Shown: one piece after another, positions 11,483-22,330 of the stretch
Layout: the number at the start of each line of letters is the position of its first letter
Position numbering within the stretch: position 1 is the stretch's first letter
Source of the DNA: Brachypodium distachyon
Taxonomy: Eukaryota > Streptophyta > Magnoliopsida > Poales > Poaceae
Direction: 5' to 3'
Assembly: GCF_000005505.3 (NCBI RefSeq)
Contig: NC_016131.3
Location: forward strand, 4,361,501 to 4,425,500
DNA: 64,000 nucleotides
Notes under the pieces: generated by a model
Databases searched by the model: none
Seen by the model: only the letters and a program-made list of their open reading frames with translations
Told to the model about the DNA's origin: nothing
Translations under genes and position numbers: made by a program

Positions 11483-11557
11483 GTGTCAGATGATGAGAAA
11501 ATACTGCAACAATATGATCCTTGATCTGATTCTTAGTATTTAAGTCTCTGATGACAC
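11483..11557 (+). ncRNA. Candidate box C/D snoRNA 2
   Basis: A perfect 6-bp terminal stem GTGTCA (11483-11488) / TGACAC (11552-11557) directly encloses box C ATGATGA (11490-11496) and box D CTGA (11548-11551). A second CTGA at 11526-11529 can serve as D'. Length 75 nt. Box spacing and the closing stem match the canonical C/D fold closely, better than candidate 1. Guide sequences precede D (TTAGTATTTAAGT) and D' (ATGATCCTTGAT); no rRNA target was assigned. Confidence 0.65.
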
Positions 11558-11799
11558 ATCTGCCAGCCTCACATTCGCACGAAGTTACTCTACAGATATG
11601 GATTGCGGTAAGATATTCTATTCCACAGTAGATTTAGATTTAGGGTGCATCATGTGGATTTTGGCTGCAACTAGTGTTGGGCAAGCACGAAAATGGAGAA
11701 ACTCCAGATGGATTGAAAGGAAACATGGAGGCATCCTTCTATGGAGAAGGAAAGCTCGATGCAGTGGATGGGGGCTCGGCCTTGTAGCAGTACTCGCCG

Positions 11800-11836
11800 A
11801 CTCCCTCCGTTCCTATTTTAGTGGAAGGAGGGAGTA
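11800..11836. repeat. Stowaway-like MITE remnant (ends only)
   Basis: CTCCCTCCGTTCC followed after about ten bases by GGAAGGAGGGAG and TA. Only the terminal inverted repeats of a Stowaway element remain, with nearly all of the interior deleted. Confidence 0.5.
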
Positions 11837-12216
11837 TAAAGTTTTGGACTTTCAGCTGATATGGGTGATCAAATCCACACAATTAAGAATAGAAGCAGCA
11901 GTACCACAAACAGCAACCTAAATTTTCTTCGGCATCTTCAATTCTTACACCCAACATATGTACATATCACTGACTGGAAACTAAGCCAAAACAAACAGGA
12001 ATCTAAGCTGTTTCCGCACTAAGAAGCTGAAATCCAAAAGTAATTTTGGTCTGTATGTCACACAATCACCACATCCATCGGAACAGATGGCAGAACAACA
12101 CCTAACATTCTAATACTACATTAAACTAATCCTGGGCAAGCAGTGTTGCAAAGACAGTGACAAACAACAAGAGCTTGGAGTTTTCAGGTGGACAGATTCT
12201 TCAGTTCATTCCAGGC

Positions 12217-14011
12217 TCAAGGGATGGCGACTAGTCTGTCTTTCAGCTCAAACTCAATAGGCTTGTTCTCCAGGAATAGGTAATTGTCAAGCTCAGTTTC
12301 ACCAAAAGAATCTTTCATTTAACTTTGGAAGACCGCCTGCATGATGCGTAGGAGTTAGTTGCATGAAAACTCAAGCAAAATTGCACATTGAGAAATTAAG
12401 ACTAAGATGTGGCATCATTTGACTGCAAGGGAGCAATAGACTTGAACTTGAGAGATGCCTATTGATGTCCGGAAGAATCTCAGGCTCCAGTTCCAGACCA
12501 TTTACTTCTTCATAAAATGTTGCAACTGTCTGAATCATCAACAAAAAGATATTACATTTGGGTATCAATGTAATACATCAGAGGGAAAAATCAACAGAAA
12601 CCAGAAATGTTGATAACTTGAGCACAAACAAATGACAGACACGGACATATGCCGATAACAACAACAGACCAGACAAACTAAGGAATGGCTGTTGGTTCAG
12701 ATGTTATTGGGCAGTGAATACTTGGAGATACATTTACATAAAAAAGATGGACAAAATAGACAACATTGATAATACTAGTATCCATGCAATCTCGTTAGGG
12801 ATAAATGCAAAAAAAGCAACTGCAGGGAAGCAGTGAAAGCAAATTCCTTCAATGCTACTAGCAATTATCAAAGGGAAGATATCGCTAGGATAACTTTTCC
12901 CAAAGAATGGTTTAGCAACCAACGAAAAAGATCTGTACATAAACTGGTTCTTAATTCAAAGAAGACATTAAGGTAGTAAGGCACACAATATGCTTCTCAA
13001 CTGAAGAATTATTTGCTAGGATACAGATAGTGTGAACTCGCTTGCCAATCAATATTCAATATGCTAAATATGCTTTTTGTGTGGTAGAAGACATCATATA
13101 GTAAGTTTCAACAAGAACATGTATGGGAAGATCATATACTACATTAAGCTCTTCTGAGTGACTTATTTTTTCCCATATTAGCAAAAAGAAACAGTGGCAA
13201 ATTACCATGTCAGTTTTAGGATCTATGCTTCTGGCGTGAGGAAAAATATAGTAGCTCAATAATGCATCTTGTTAGAAGGAAACCTGAGTGAAGTAGATAT
13301 CAGGGCATACTGAGATACACATTCTTCCTGTTTAATAACGCTACCATGATTAGCTTGCCTGGATGTAAGTTGCCAGGTTATCGACATTCAGACAATCGAA
13401 ACAATATGGATGTGGGTAGCTTACCTTAGATGGAAACACCACAGGATCAAATATCACATCTGGCCAGTCATGCAATGCTGACATTATCTTCTCCACTTTC
13501 TTCTTGACACCTGCATAGTTGGTATAATGAGTCATATGTACCTATTGAAAGGTCTGCCTACATATGAACTGGCAAAACGAAGATGCAAATTCTTACGTTT
13601 GTCTAGCTTGTCATCATCCAACTTCTGAGCATCATTCCCAGTGAAGTGGGTGCTCTCAACCCCATCCTTAGCCCATTCATGACATTTTTTTGTCATTTCG
13701 TCAGCAAAGATTGTAGCCTTCTTCACTGGGTTCTTAATGGCTTCTTGGCTGCGCAGAGTAGACTTCTCTTTCAGGACGGAGCTGTCCTTCAAAGCAGTGC
13801 CATTACAAATGTTAGGCACTAGGGGCTTGCCGGTGTTGGACACATCACGCAGGGCCTTCCTTGCCGATGGCTTAGCTGATGGCTTCAGAGGCTTGGCATT
13901 CAGCCCATCAACTCTCTTGCCGCAAGTCTTGCCGCAAGAAAACTGTGTTTCATGAACTAGAATTAGTTTGAGCAGCAGCAGCCTCACCTCAATGAATTGG
14001 CAGGTTATCAT
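12217..14011 (-). CDS. RSS1/PATRONUS-like securin (APC/C D-box regulator)
   Basis: Grass RSS1 and dicot PATRONUS proteins protect centromeric cohesion and are APC/C substrates. Visible exons on the minus strand: main exon ending at 13597; 13510-13425; an exon starting at 12529; last exon about 12311-12217 with stop. The main exon carries the destruction box in SARKALRDVSNTGKP and the conserved IFADEMTKKCHEWAKDGVE and HFTGNDAQKLDDDKLDK stretches. The next exon gives VKKKVEKIMSALHDWPDV; then FYEEVNGLELEPEILPDINR; the end is ELDNYLFLENKPIEFELKD. Splice phases agree for the first junction (C|GT). The donor of the penultimate exon is unclear. The start at 14011 is only the first in-frame ATG; the N-terminus is discussed in the findings. 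A 5' UTR intron donor (CAG|GTTGAT) is likely near 14660. Confidence 0.7.
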
Positions 14012-14981
14012 CCAGAAAAAGCAGCAGCTGGAGCTGGGAAAGCCATGGCAGACCAGAACCCTTTCTTGTTCTAGTTCAGAATGTCATACAGAGGGAAGGT
14101 TAAGCAGATGATAAAGCAATGAACAATTATTTCCCTATGCTATTGTGCTGTACAGATTGCAACCAGCGCAGGATTTAACATCATATCACATTATTTTGTG
14201 AAGGTGACCAATATTCAAATTCCCTCAGAAATACGCAACATATATTTAGATATATTGTTTTTTGCTACGCATATCTAAATTGTAAGGGGAAATTCTAAAT
14301 AACTGGTCAGAAGATTCACGTGGATGCACAAAACTGAAAACCCCGTCCAAGAAGAAGAATATGCGAAGGATATGGGTGGGTGGTCGGATTACGACGCTAA
14401 CAGCAAACTAATTTGCAACCGGTGTATGCCAATTGGAATCATTTACACAAATTTCGTCGTATCGCACGAAGAGAAATCAGGGTTCAAACCTCACAGCCAC
14501 GGCGGAGGACCCAGTAGGGCGGCCGCCCTACCTTGATTTTTGCCTCGGTTTCGAATTGGGAGGGATTAAGGAGATGAAACGGGGGCTAAAAGGGCGGAAT
14601 CCATTCGTGAGGTGATGAGAGGAGAAACGGACGGGAGCGAGAGAATCGAAGGAGAGATCAACCTGGTGGCGGCGCTCGCGCGAGGACGAAGACGAGCGAC
14701 GGAGCGAGGGGGCTGGGGGGCGCTCGGCAGCGAGATGACCCAGAGCGAGGGAAGGTTGCGATGAAAATACTAAAGGAAGTAGTTTCAAAATTCATGTGAT
14801 GTAAAGAGAAGTTTGTTTAGTTTCAAAATAAAAAGAGGTGTTTGTTTTTGTAAAATAAAAAAGATTTTTCATGTACAAATCATAATCATAAACAAAATAA
14901 GTACTCCCCAGTACGATACCGAGTGTTGTATTTTTTTTTTCTAAATACATATGTATCTAAACGCGTTTTAACACAAATATA

Positions 14982-15054
14982 CTTTCTTCGTCCCATATTA
15001 AATGTCGCAACATGCGTATTTAGACAAAATTGTGATACTTAATATGGGATGGAA
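14982..15054. mobile_element. Stowaway MITE, about 73 bp
   Basis: Ends CTTTCTTCGTCCCATATTA and TAATATGGGATGGAA are inverted copies with TA on both sides. It lies about 430 bp upstream of the ACD11 start codon. Confidence 0.65.
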
Positions 15055-15484
15055 TAAATATATTACTGGTCAAAGATTTCGACCAAATAAAACAAAATAC
15101 GCCCTTATTTAGAACAGAGATTCAAAGATGAAACAGTTCTTTTCTCTAACCGTGCAGCAACATCGAACAATTCTTTTCTGAAATTGTACGGTATTAGTTA
15201 AAAAAAAAGAAATTGTACAGTATTAGAAAAGAAAAACGTCCCACGGGCCGAGCCTGCTACACTCTTTCCGGCCCAGCCCAGAGCCGACATTTACCTCGCC
15301 ATCATCGCCGCCGCGTCACCCTCTTCGCAATAACAACAACGCGTAGAACCACCGAAAGCAAAGAGCATCACACCACCCCGAGGCCGAGCCGAGCACACAC
15401 CCTTTGCCCCGCCCGCCCGCCCGCCCGCCCGCCGACCTCTGCCGGTGAGCCTTCGCGGCGGGCCGACCGACAGACCCTCTGCAG

Positions 15485-17284
15485 ATGTCGAGCGAAGCGG
15501 ACAAGCCGCTGCGGCGTATCGGCGCGTCGTTCGAGGAGCTGGCGGCCGTAGCGAAGCAGCAGCCGCCCGCGGCGATGGTGGCGGGGGACTTCTCGCGCGC
15601 GTGCTCCCACGTCTCCGTCCTCTTCGGCTGCCTCGGCATCGCCTTCAAGTTCGCCGAGATGGACTACGTCGCCAAGGCAAGCGCGCCCCTCTGCTCTCTA
15701 AATCTCTATCCTCCCCGCTCTCTGCTCTAGCTTCCAGCTCCTCGCGTGTCGCGATTCCTCCCGGGAACTCTCCGCTGCTTAGGGCGAGTTAGGTGTTCGT
15801 TATTCTTTGCTGTACTTGTATGCTCTCAGGTAATTGCTAGTTGAGGTGATTCCCGGAACATTAGTTATCTGAAGCTGTGAGGTTGGGGCGAAATGATCTC
15901 AAAACCGCAAAACTGGATAGCTGTACATTTATCTACGCAGTAAGATAAATTAATTGTAGTGGTCCCTTGAAGTTTGGTTGTTTAAGGCTAGGAGAATGGA
16001 GGCGAAATGATCTCAGTCATATTCTGAATCGTATCAAACCAATTATTGTGTGCACATCACTACATCAGGATCAAAACCATCTAATTCAGCTATTGTGTTA
16101 TGCTTGTTCCGATGTATGCTTAAGGTCTTAGAAAATACTGCTTAGCGAACAAAGAGTCCATACAGTTCTGAGACTGTATATGAAATGTGACCAGTTCACA
16201 TGTTCTCCTATTACCAGAACCTTATATACTCCTTCGTGCTTGATGACTGACTTGGTGTCCATTATTACCTAATTAATCGTGGAATCCCCTTTTCAGGGCT
16301 TTATTTTGTGATTTTGTCTGATTACTTGCTCTTACCGTGTAGGTTGACGATTTGCTGGATGCATCCAAGTCGATTTCAACGTTGCCCTCCATGGTTGAGC
16401 TAGACATTCAGAAGGGCACTGTCAGGCAGGCAGGGAACCATACAAGGAATCTACTGAGGGTTAAGCGCGGGATCGATATGGTGAAAGTTCTGTTTGAGCA
16501 GATATTAGTTACAGAGTAAGTGTGATTTACAAACTGAATAGTGCTGTAGCTTATGTTATGTCGTCAACCCCTAATTTTTGCTATTTTTAGAGGCCTGCTG
16601 AGTAAATGTTATCAAGATGTTCATATTCTTTTTCAATTGTTTCAGAGGCAACTCCCTGAGGGATGCAGCATCAAAGGCTTATGCTCAGGTGTTCGCTCCT
16701 CACCATGGATGGGCCATAAGGAAAGCAGTTGGTGCTGGAATGTACGCCCTTCCTTCTAAGTCGCAGCTCCTGAAGAAACTAAATGAAGATGGTGAGTGTC
16801 CTGATCTCCAGGATACAGATTTCCCTCTTCTGCAGTTTACATTTGTTATTTCTCTGAACTTCCATGCCAAGCATGCTGCTCACATATTTTGCTGACACGG
16901 TGGCATCGCATTGCTTTTCATTGCCTTGTAAAGCATTGCCATCAATTTAGTGTATTTACATAGCGTATTGTTATTGAGAGCAAGTTATATGCAAAAGCAC
17001 ATATTGTTCAGTTGTGGATAAGTTAATCATGCTGCATAAAGAGAAAAATAATAGTGATCGAATTTTATCCAAAAGATAAAGTCACAATAAGATATCTTAG
17101 CTTTTCCACTGTGGTAGAAATGTATAATTAATTCTGACCTCGTGTGGCTTTGTTCACTGCTTGTTTTAACCTTGCAGAAAATTCAGCAAGGGCTCAAATG
17201 CAGAGTTTTGTAAGGTCATCTGGACCGGTAATTCTCTACGTCGAAGGTCTCTTTACCTCCAGGAATTTAGGAATAGACTGGTGA
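15485..17284 (+). CDS. ACD11: ACD11-like ceramide-1-phosphate transfer protein (GLTP fold)
   Basis: Four exons: 15485-15676, 16343-16515, 16646-16791, 17178-17284; total 618 nt, 205 residues, matching the family length of about 206. The protein moves ceramide-1-phosphate and phytoceramide-1-phosphate between membranes; loss in Arabidopsis triggers cell death. Residues known to bind the lipid head group are all present: Asp60, Lys64, Arg99, Arg103 and a His at 142 (VFAPHHGW). The N-terminus MSSEADKPLRRI and C-terminus LGIDW are family hallmarks. Intron 1 starts GCAAGC instead of GT; frame and conservation of DYVAK|VDDL support this. Introns 2 and 3 are GT-AG. A (CCCG)n run at about 15410-15432 lies in the leader. 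Confidence 0.93.
15677..16342 (+). other. Non-canonical GC-AG intron 1 of ACD11
   Basis: The exon ends GTCGCCAAG and the intron begins GCAAGC, ending TGTAG. GC-AG introns are a small known class spliced by the major spliceosome. A canonical-looking GT exists nine bases upstream (TAC|GTCGCC) and would keep the frame. Confidence 0.85.
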
Positions 17285-17504
17285 GCGAAGCGTATACACA
17301 TGCTTCCAATATACTAATCCTGTAATGGTGTGCTGTGACTCCGAACTGTAGCTAGTTTCAGTGTCTTGAGTTTAAGACTTCAGAGTTTTACCCTAAATTC
17401 AATAAGCTGTGGTGCTGTGGAGGTTCCTGACGAGCTGATGCAGAGCCTTTGTTGGGGAAGTGCCTACTTTACAAACCTGAGATTCCAGTTTATTTCTGGA
17501 GTTA

Positions 17505-17690
17505 CAACTGGAATGCTACTTACATGTATGGGTTATCCATCTTGAGAATGTGTGTCTGGAGCTATTAAACTGGAATGCTACTTACATGTATGGGTCATCC
17601 ATCTTGAGAACGTGTCTCTTATTAAACTGGAATGCTACTTACATGTTGAGTAGTCCATCTCAAGATGTGTCCTCTGATTGGGTAATTTCA
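17505..17690. repeat. Imperfect tandem repeat, three copies of about 57-62 bp
   Basis: AACTGGAATGCTACTTACAT begins near 17505, 17567 and 17624, each followed by a TG(G)GTYATCCATCTTGAGAA-type segment; the third copy is more diverged. It sits 220 bp downstream of the ACD11 stop, in the 3' UTR or flank. Confidence 0.85.
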
Positions 17691-18156
17691 TGAATTTATA
17701 AAGCTCCAGATGCTCTACCATATCGAAACTCGCTAGTGATTGGGGGCTTTCATCAGAATTCTTGTCACTAAGCAGATCTCTTACAAGCAGAGGCCCGCAG
17801 CACTTCCTTTTGGGTTGCAAAATGCTAGGAACGTACACAACAGCCAAACACATTACAATGGAAAAAGTAAAAGGGGTCACAAGTTACAAAAGGTCTTTAA
17901 ACACAGGATATAAGACTGTCTAGATAACTTTCATACGCAAGTGAACAGTATATTATGTTTAGATATCACCGGCAAAAGGAAATATGTAGATCTGCATCTC
18001 TGGCAATTAGACATAACATCCCACACCATAAACAAAACTTTTAGCCGACAAAATCACATATCATAATCTTCATAACCTAATAAATTCCAGAACGTAACAC
18101 AAATTTAAACTCAGACTAATGGCATCTTGAATGATCCGCGTAATGGAAGGCTGCAC

Positions 18157-19816
18157 CTAGTGCGAAGACACATATTCCCGCACTATGTTAAGACCCTCTG
18201 TTTCTTCACCATAGTCCTGATCAATAGGAGGAACAGACAAAGTTAGATTGGAATTAGATTCATCTTTGCACTACAACGGAAGCAGATTCTCTTCTTTCGC
18301 CACAGTAGGATATGTTCTTTACCTTGACAACGACGCATGAGCAGCCCACGACCTTCCTTGCCTTACCCTCAGTATCAATCTTGCAAAGCTGTATCAAACA
18401 GAGCACATTGAAGTTTGTGAGGATCAAGTAACTGGAACTTCCACAAAGGCGGCTTGCAAACTAACTATCATCAAACTGCATGCAAGAATTTTAAGCTACA
18501 AGCTAAGCAACAAAAAAAATAGAATATTTAGCACATATACAGACTCATTAATCTCCGTGATAGACAAGTACTGTAACCTAAAGTTGAAATCTTATTTAGA
18601 TGTGACTAAACTCATGTTTATGCAGATGATTGTGAGGTAAGAATCTGGAAAAACACAAATATTGTAATACTAACCCCAGCCCACTCGCCAAGAGTTTTAG
18701 CACTAGGCACGGTGACCAAGTGAACGTTGTGCTCAGCACAGAGTGCCTTCACAAGTTTCACGTAATCAGGCTGGTCGCAATCCTCAGCAAGCACACAAAT
18801 CTGGGCAGCATGCTTCTCAATTGCCTTTGCAGCTTCACGAAGCCCCTTGACAAGGCCATCATGAGCACTTGACTTCTTCATCACAAGCTGCAGGGCAGTC
18901 ATCAGGTCCATGGGCTCGCCAAGAACCGGAGTTGGTGCTGGAGCCGGTGCAGCTACCTCAACTGGTGCATCCTCCCTGATTAGGATAAAGGAAAGACTCG
19001 ATCAACAGAAAAACTAGCCATCAATTGCATCTGTATTACCGGGAGAACTTGATAGTTCTTAGAGAGCAATGCATCAGATAATGACCAAACGAGCACCATC
19101 AGCATAAAAACACAACACAATCACATCACTCTATCCAGAGTCTTCTTCCAACATTTCATGGCATATTGATCAGTTGTTCAGAAAGCAATGCATCAGGTAA
19201 TGACTAACTCTAGGGCATCCTCTGTCAATAGTCGTCTTCCTACAACACATGTTATACTACAGCTACCAAATACAAGCTTGCATTATGAGTACACATTATG
19301 AATACAAAGGTGCACACAATCTGCAGGACTGCAATCGGCAGACACCATTTTAACTCAATACAAGCATATGCTGCTCTTGATCAGGTATTTTACATAGCTG
19401 TATACCATACGCTGCCTTTCAACCCATGTAACTAGCTGGTGACATGCAAACAATTTTCACTGTAAGTTCCACAAATCATGCTACACGCGTATCATCATAA
19501 AGCAGCTACACAGTTGGATAGAAACAATTAAACACGAACAAGACATGCTCAACAATCACTTGATATGCCAAAGATGGAGTTTCCATAACAGCAGAAAATT
19601 CCTTCAAGGTAACGCGATAGCTAGCCCGAACAAACATGCGCCTTTCATCCAGAGTCCACTACACGCCTAACAATTGAGACGCCATACCAGCACACACATA
19701 GGGATGCAGTCGGATTCCACGGCTACAGACATCAATCAAGGCCCAAACGAACGACACAAGCAGCAAAGACAGCAAATGATGTAACGAGCAAAGATTTCAA
19801 TGGGATCTTACGCCAT
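18157..19816 (-). CDS. RPS12: 40S ribosomal protein eS12
   Basis: Minus-strand exons: 19816-19812 (ATGGC only), 18975-18675, 18388-18323, 18216-18157; 432 nt, 143 residues. All junctions are GT-AG and in frame. The mature sequence has the acidic/Ala-Pro N-terminus ([19 protein letters not shown]), the L7Ae-like RNA-binding core ([36 protein letters not shown]) and the C-terminal [20 protein letters not shown] and [13 protein letters not shown] stretches. eS12 is a cytosolic small-subunit protein at the head/beak. Only five coding bases sit in exon 1, separated by an 836-bp intron. It is convergent with ACD11. Promoter motifs upstream fit co-regulated ribosomal genes. Confidence 0.95.
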
Positions 19817-19976
19817 GTCTTGAGCTCCGAAGACCGAACCGGACCGAGCGCGCGGAGATCTGAAACAAGGAAGGTGAGATTCGAGGTTTAGCGAGACGAA
19901 GAGATGTGGATGCGAGGAGAAGAAGATTTCAGCGCCGCCACCTCTTGTGGGGTCTTCGGGTGGTGCTCCTGGGAAG

Positions 19977-20109
19977 CTAGGGTTCGTCCTGGGGTTTAGA
20001 GAGGCGGAGGGAGGCGGAGGCTGATGGGTTGTGCATTTGACAGGGGACGGTACATGCGGGCCGGTGGGTCGCAAATCCATTGATGCATTTAGGCCCAGAG
20101 AGAAGCCCA
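19977..20109 (-). promoter_or_regulatory. Telo-box and site II elements upstream of eS12
   Basis: On the minus strand, TGGGCT (20109-20104) and TGGGCC (20097-20092) lie about 110 bp upstream of a telo-box AACCCTAG (19984-19977). This arrangement is characteristic of plant ribosomal-protein promoters bound by TCP-type and telo-box factors. Confidence 0.7.
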
Positions 20110-20835
20110 ACATTCACTGAGGACTTGTTTGGTTTCGCTTTTTGCAAATAACCTCCTTAGATTGAGTTTAAGCGGCTGGTTGGAATTTTCAGCTTTAATT
20201 CAAGCCGTGTATTTTTATGCTACGGTCTGCGAGGATAGTTTGCATGTTTGCAGTCAACGAGGTTTTGACCGGATACGTCACTCATCTCAACTTGCGTGCT
20301 CTCATCTATGACATGGAGTACATGTCCTCGCCTTGTCACTGTTCGTACTTAGGAGTAGTTAATTGTGTTTTGTCATTACATTGACACATATCTCGAGAAA
20401 AGGTATGGCATCGAATCTTGGTTCCGTTGTTTATAGGTTCAGAAAACATACTATACGGCTTATCATGTTATGTGTTACACTCCATTATATTTCTAAGCAC
20501 ACCAAGTGCGTGATAAACATGTCCACAAAAGGATGAATAAATTAAGAATGTCCAAGCCATGCAGTGACAGATTGACAAAATCATTCTATAATACACTCTT
20601 CCCAAAATGATAACCCACGATGAATGTAGAGAGATCCAACCTAATGTTAATCTTGCATCATAGACCTTTCTCTCTCATCTTTACTCTTCACATGTCTTTT
20701 ATATGGAACATCTACTCATGAGTTGCATGAAACTCCGAAGGCGTTTTAATATGGAGTGCGGGACTTTATGCAAAGATTAGATTGACGAGATTTCTTGATT
20801 TAAATAGATCATACTCGGAGTAGAATGCATGGTAA
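20110..20835. other. Intergenic, upstream of eS12
   Basis: A/T-rich sequence between the eS12 promoter motifs and the CNOT9 promoter array. Short open frames only; no repeat or RNA gene recognised. Confidence 0.5.
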
Positions 20836-22330
20836 GGTAATTGTAACGCCCGCATTAGTAAGGATAATGCAAAAAAGCTTGATCTTTTTTCACGACAGGG
20901 AGCAAAGTTGAGAAACGGAGGCCAGGAGCACAAGCGGCGGTGATGCGTGGAGTCCATCCCGCTAAATCCGTGCCGTGACAGCGTACGAGTAGAACGCGTG
21001 ATAAAGTAATAGTAACGCCCGTATTAGCAAGGACAACGCAAAAAAGTTTGATCTTTTGTCACGGCAAGGAGCAAAGTTCGGAAACGGCCGCCGAAAACAC
21101 AAGCAACGGAGATGCACAGGACAAGGCCAACAAAGCTTGATCTTTCGTCACGACATGTAACAAAGTTGGGAAACAACCGCCGGGAAGACAAGCGGCGGTG
21201 ATGTTTTCACATAAAAAAGTAACAGTAACGTCCACATTACCTAAGAATAAGACAAGAGAAAAACCTCCATCTTTTGTCACGGCATCGAGGAGGAAAATCG
21301 GAAAACGGACACATGATCCTGTTCTGATCCCTCCTCGTAGTCTGCTCCATCCTCTTAGTTTTCTCTCCTCGCTGACGCCACTCCTTGCTTGCTTCTGCAC
21401 CCCCCTTTTCACACATCACATAAAAAAGTGTTTCTAAAAAACCTTCGCATAAGAAAAGGCTCTTTCTTTTGTCACGACAGCGAAAAGGAAAATCGGGAAA
21501 CAAACGTTGGTTCCCGTCCTTGCCCCTCCTCTTAGTCTACCGCTTCTGGCAATCTTCCTGCAAAAGCCTCCCAGTTCCCTCCCTTCCCTGACGCCACTTC
21601 CTGCCTGCCTCTGCCCCCCCCCCCCCCTTGCTCGCCGCTCCACCTTCGTACCCTCAATGGCTAATCTGCCCCCGCCCCCTCCATCTCACATCACATAAAA
21701 GTGTTTCTAAAGAACTTCACATGAAAAAATAAAAGTAACGTCTGCAATAATTAAGGATAAGACATGAAAAAACCTCTATCTTTTGTCACAGCAGCGAGGA
21801 GGAAAGTCGGGAAACGGACGTCGGTTCCTGTCCTGGCTCCTCCTCGTAGTCTACCGCTTCTAGAAATCTCCCTACAAAAGCTTATACGAGAAAAAACTCT
21901 ATCTTTTGTCACGGCAGCAAGGAGAAAAATCGGAAAACGAACACCAATTTCTGTCCTGGCACCTCCTTGTAGTCTACCGCTTCTAACATCTCACGACAAA
22001 AACCTCTCGGTTTCCTCTCCCGTCACTCCCCATGAAATGTCACATAAAAGAAAGTGTTTGTAAAGAAAAACTTCACATTAAAAAGTAACAGTAACGTCCA
22101 CGGTAATCAAGGATAAGATAGGAGAAAAACCTCAATCTTTCGTTATGGCAGCTAGGAGGAAAATTGGAAAACTCTTTCCTGCCCCCTCCTCGTGGTCTAC
22201 CGCTTCTAGCAATCTGCCTGCGAAAGCCTCTCAGTTTCTGCCCTCCCTGACGCCACTCCCTGCCTGCCTCTGCCCCCCGCCGCTCCGCCTTCCGTACCCT
22301 CAATGGCGAATCTGCCCCCGTCTCTCTCCA
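20836..22330 (+). repeat. Array of about 8 diverged tandem copies of the CNOT9 5' region
   Basis: The core ATCTTTTGTCACGGCAGC and the following GGAGGAAAATCGGGAAACG type segment recur near 20876, 21050, 21136, 21265, 21460, 21775, 21895 and 22130. Later copies add the leader block CTCGTAGTCTACCGCTTCTA, and two (21430-21700 and 22053-22330) extend through CTGACGCCACT, CCTGCCTGCCTCTGCC and ACCCTCAATGG into the first codons. The last copy is the leader of the real gene. Copy lengths range from about 90 to 275 bp. The spacer phrase AGTAACAGTAACGTCCACAT recurs in several copies. Confidence 0.85.
21657..21698 (+). pseudogene. Duplicated CNOT9 start-codon region (13-codon ORF)
   Basis: ATG plus MANLPP-coding bases match the start of the true CNOT9 exon at 22303. 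After PPPPPS the frame reads HIT and stops within the next array copy. It is preceded by the same leader block as the gene, so it is a partial duplicate of exon 1, not an independent gene. Confidence 0.75.

Larger units (their letters stand above)
10200..11600 (+). ncRNA. Probable snoRNA host / polycistronic non-coding transcript
   Basis: No convincing protein frame exists here, although plus-strand open stretches occur. The region starts after site II/telo-box motifs, contains both box C/D candidates and a direct duplication of about 160 bases, and ends before the convergent RSS1-like gene. Plants commonly transcribe snoRNAs as clusters or from introns of non-coding hosts, so a single host transcript is the simplest reading. 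Its exact ends and introns cannot be set from sequence alone. Confidence 0.4.

Noticed and set aside
11598..11921. A 107-codon plus-strand ORF
   Set aside because: It reads through a Stowaway remnant and has no recognisable domain.
15213..15792. ORFs of 80-115 codons around ACD11 exon 1
   Set aside because: Shadow frames of GC-rich leader and exon; the ACD11 frame alone has homology and proper splice sites.
16343..16515. Intron 1 of ACD11 as an ordinary GT-AG intron using the GT at 15668
   Set aside because: It would delete the conserved Val-Ala-Lys; kept only as a possible alternative isoform.
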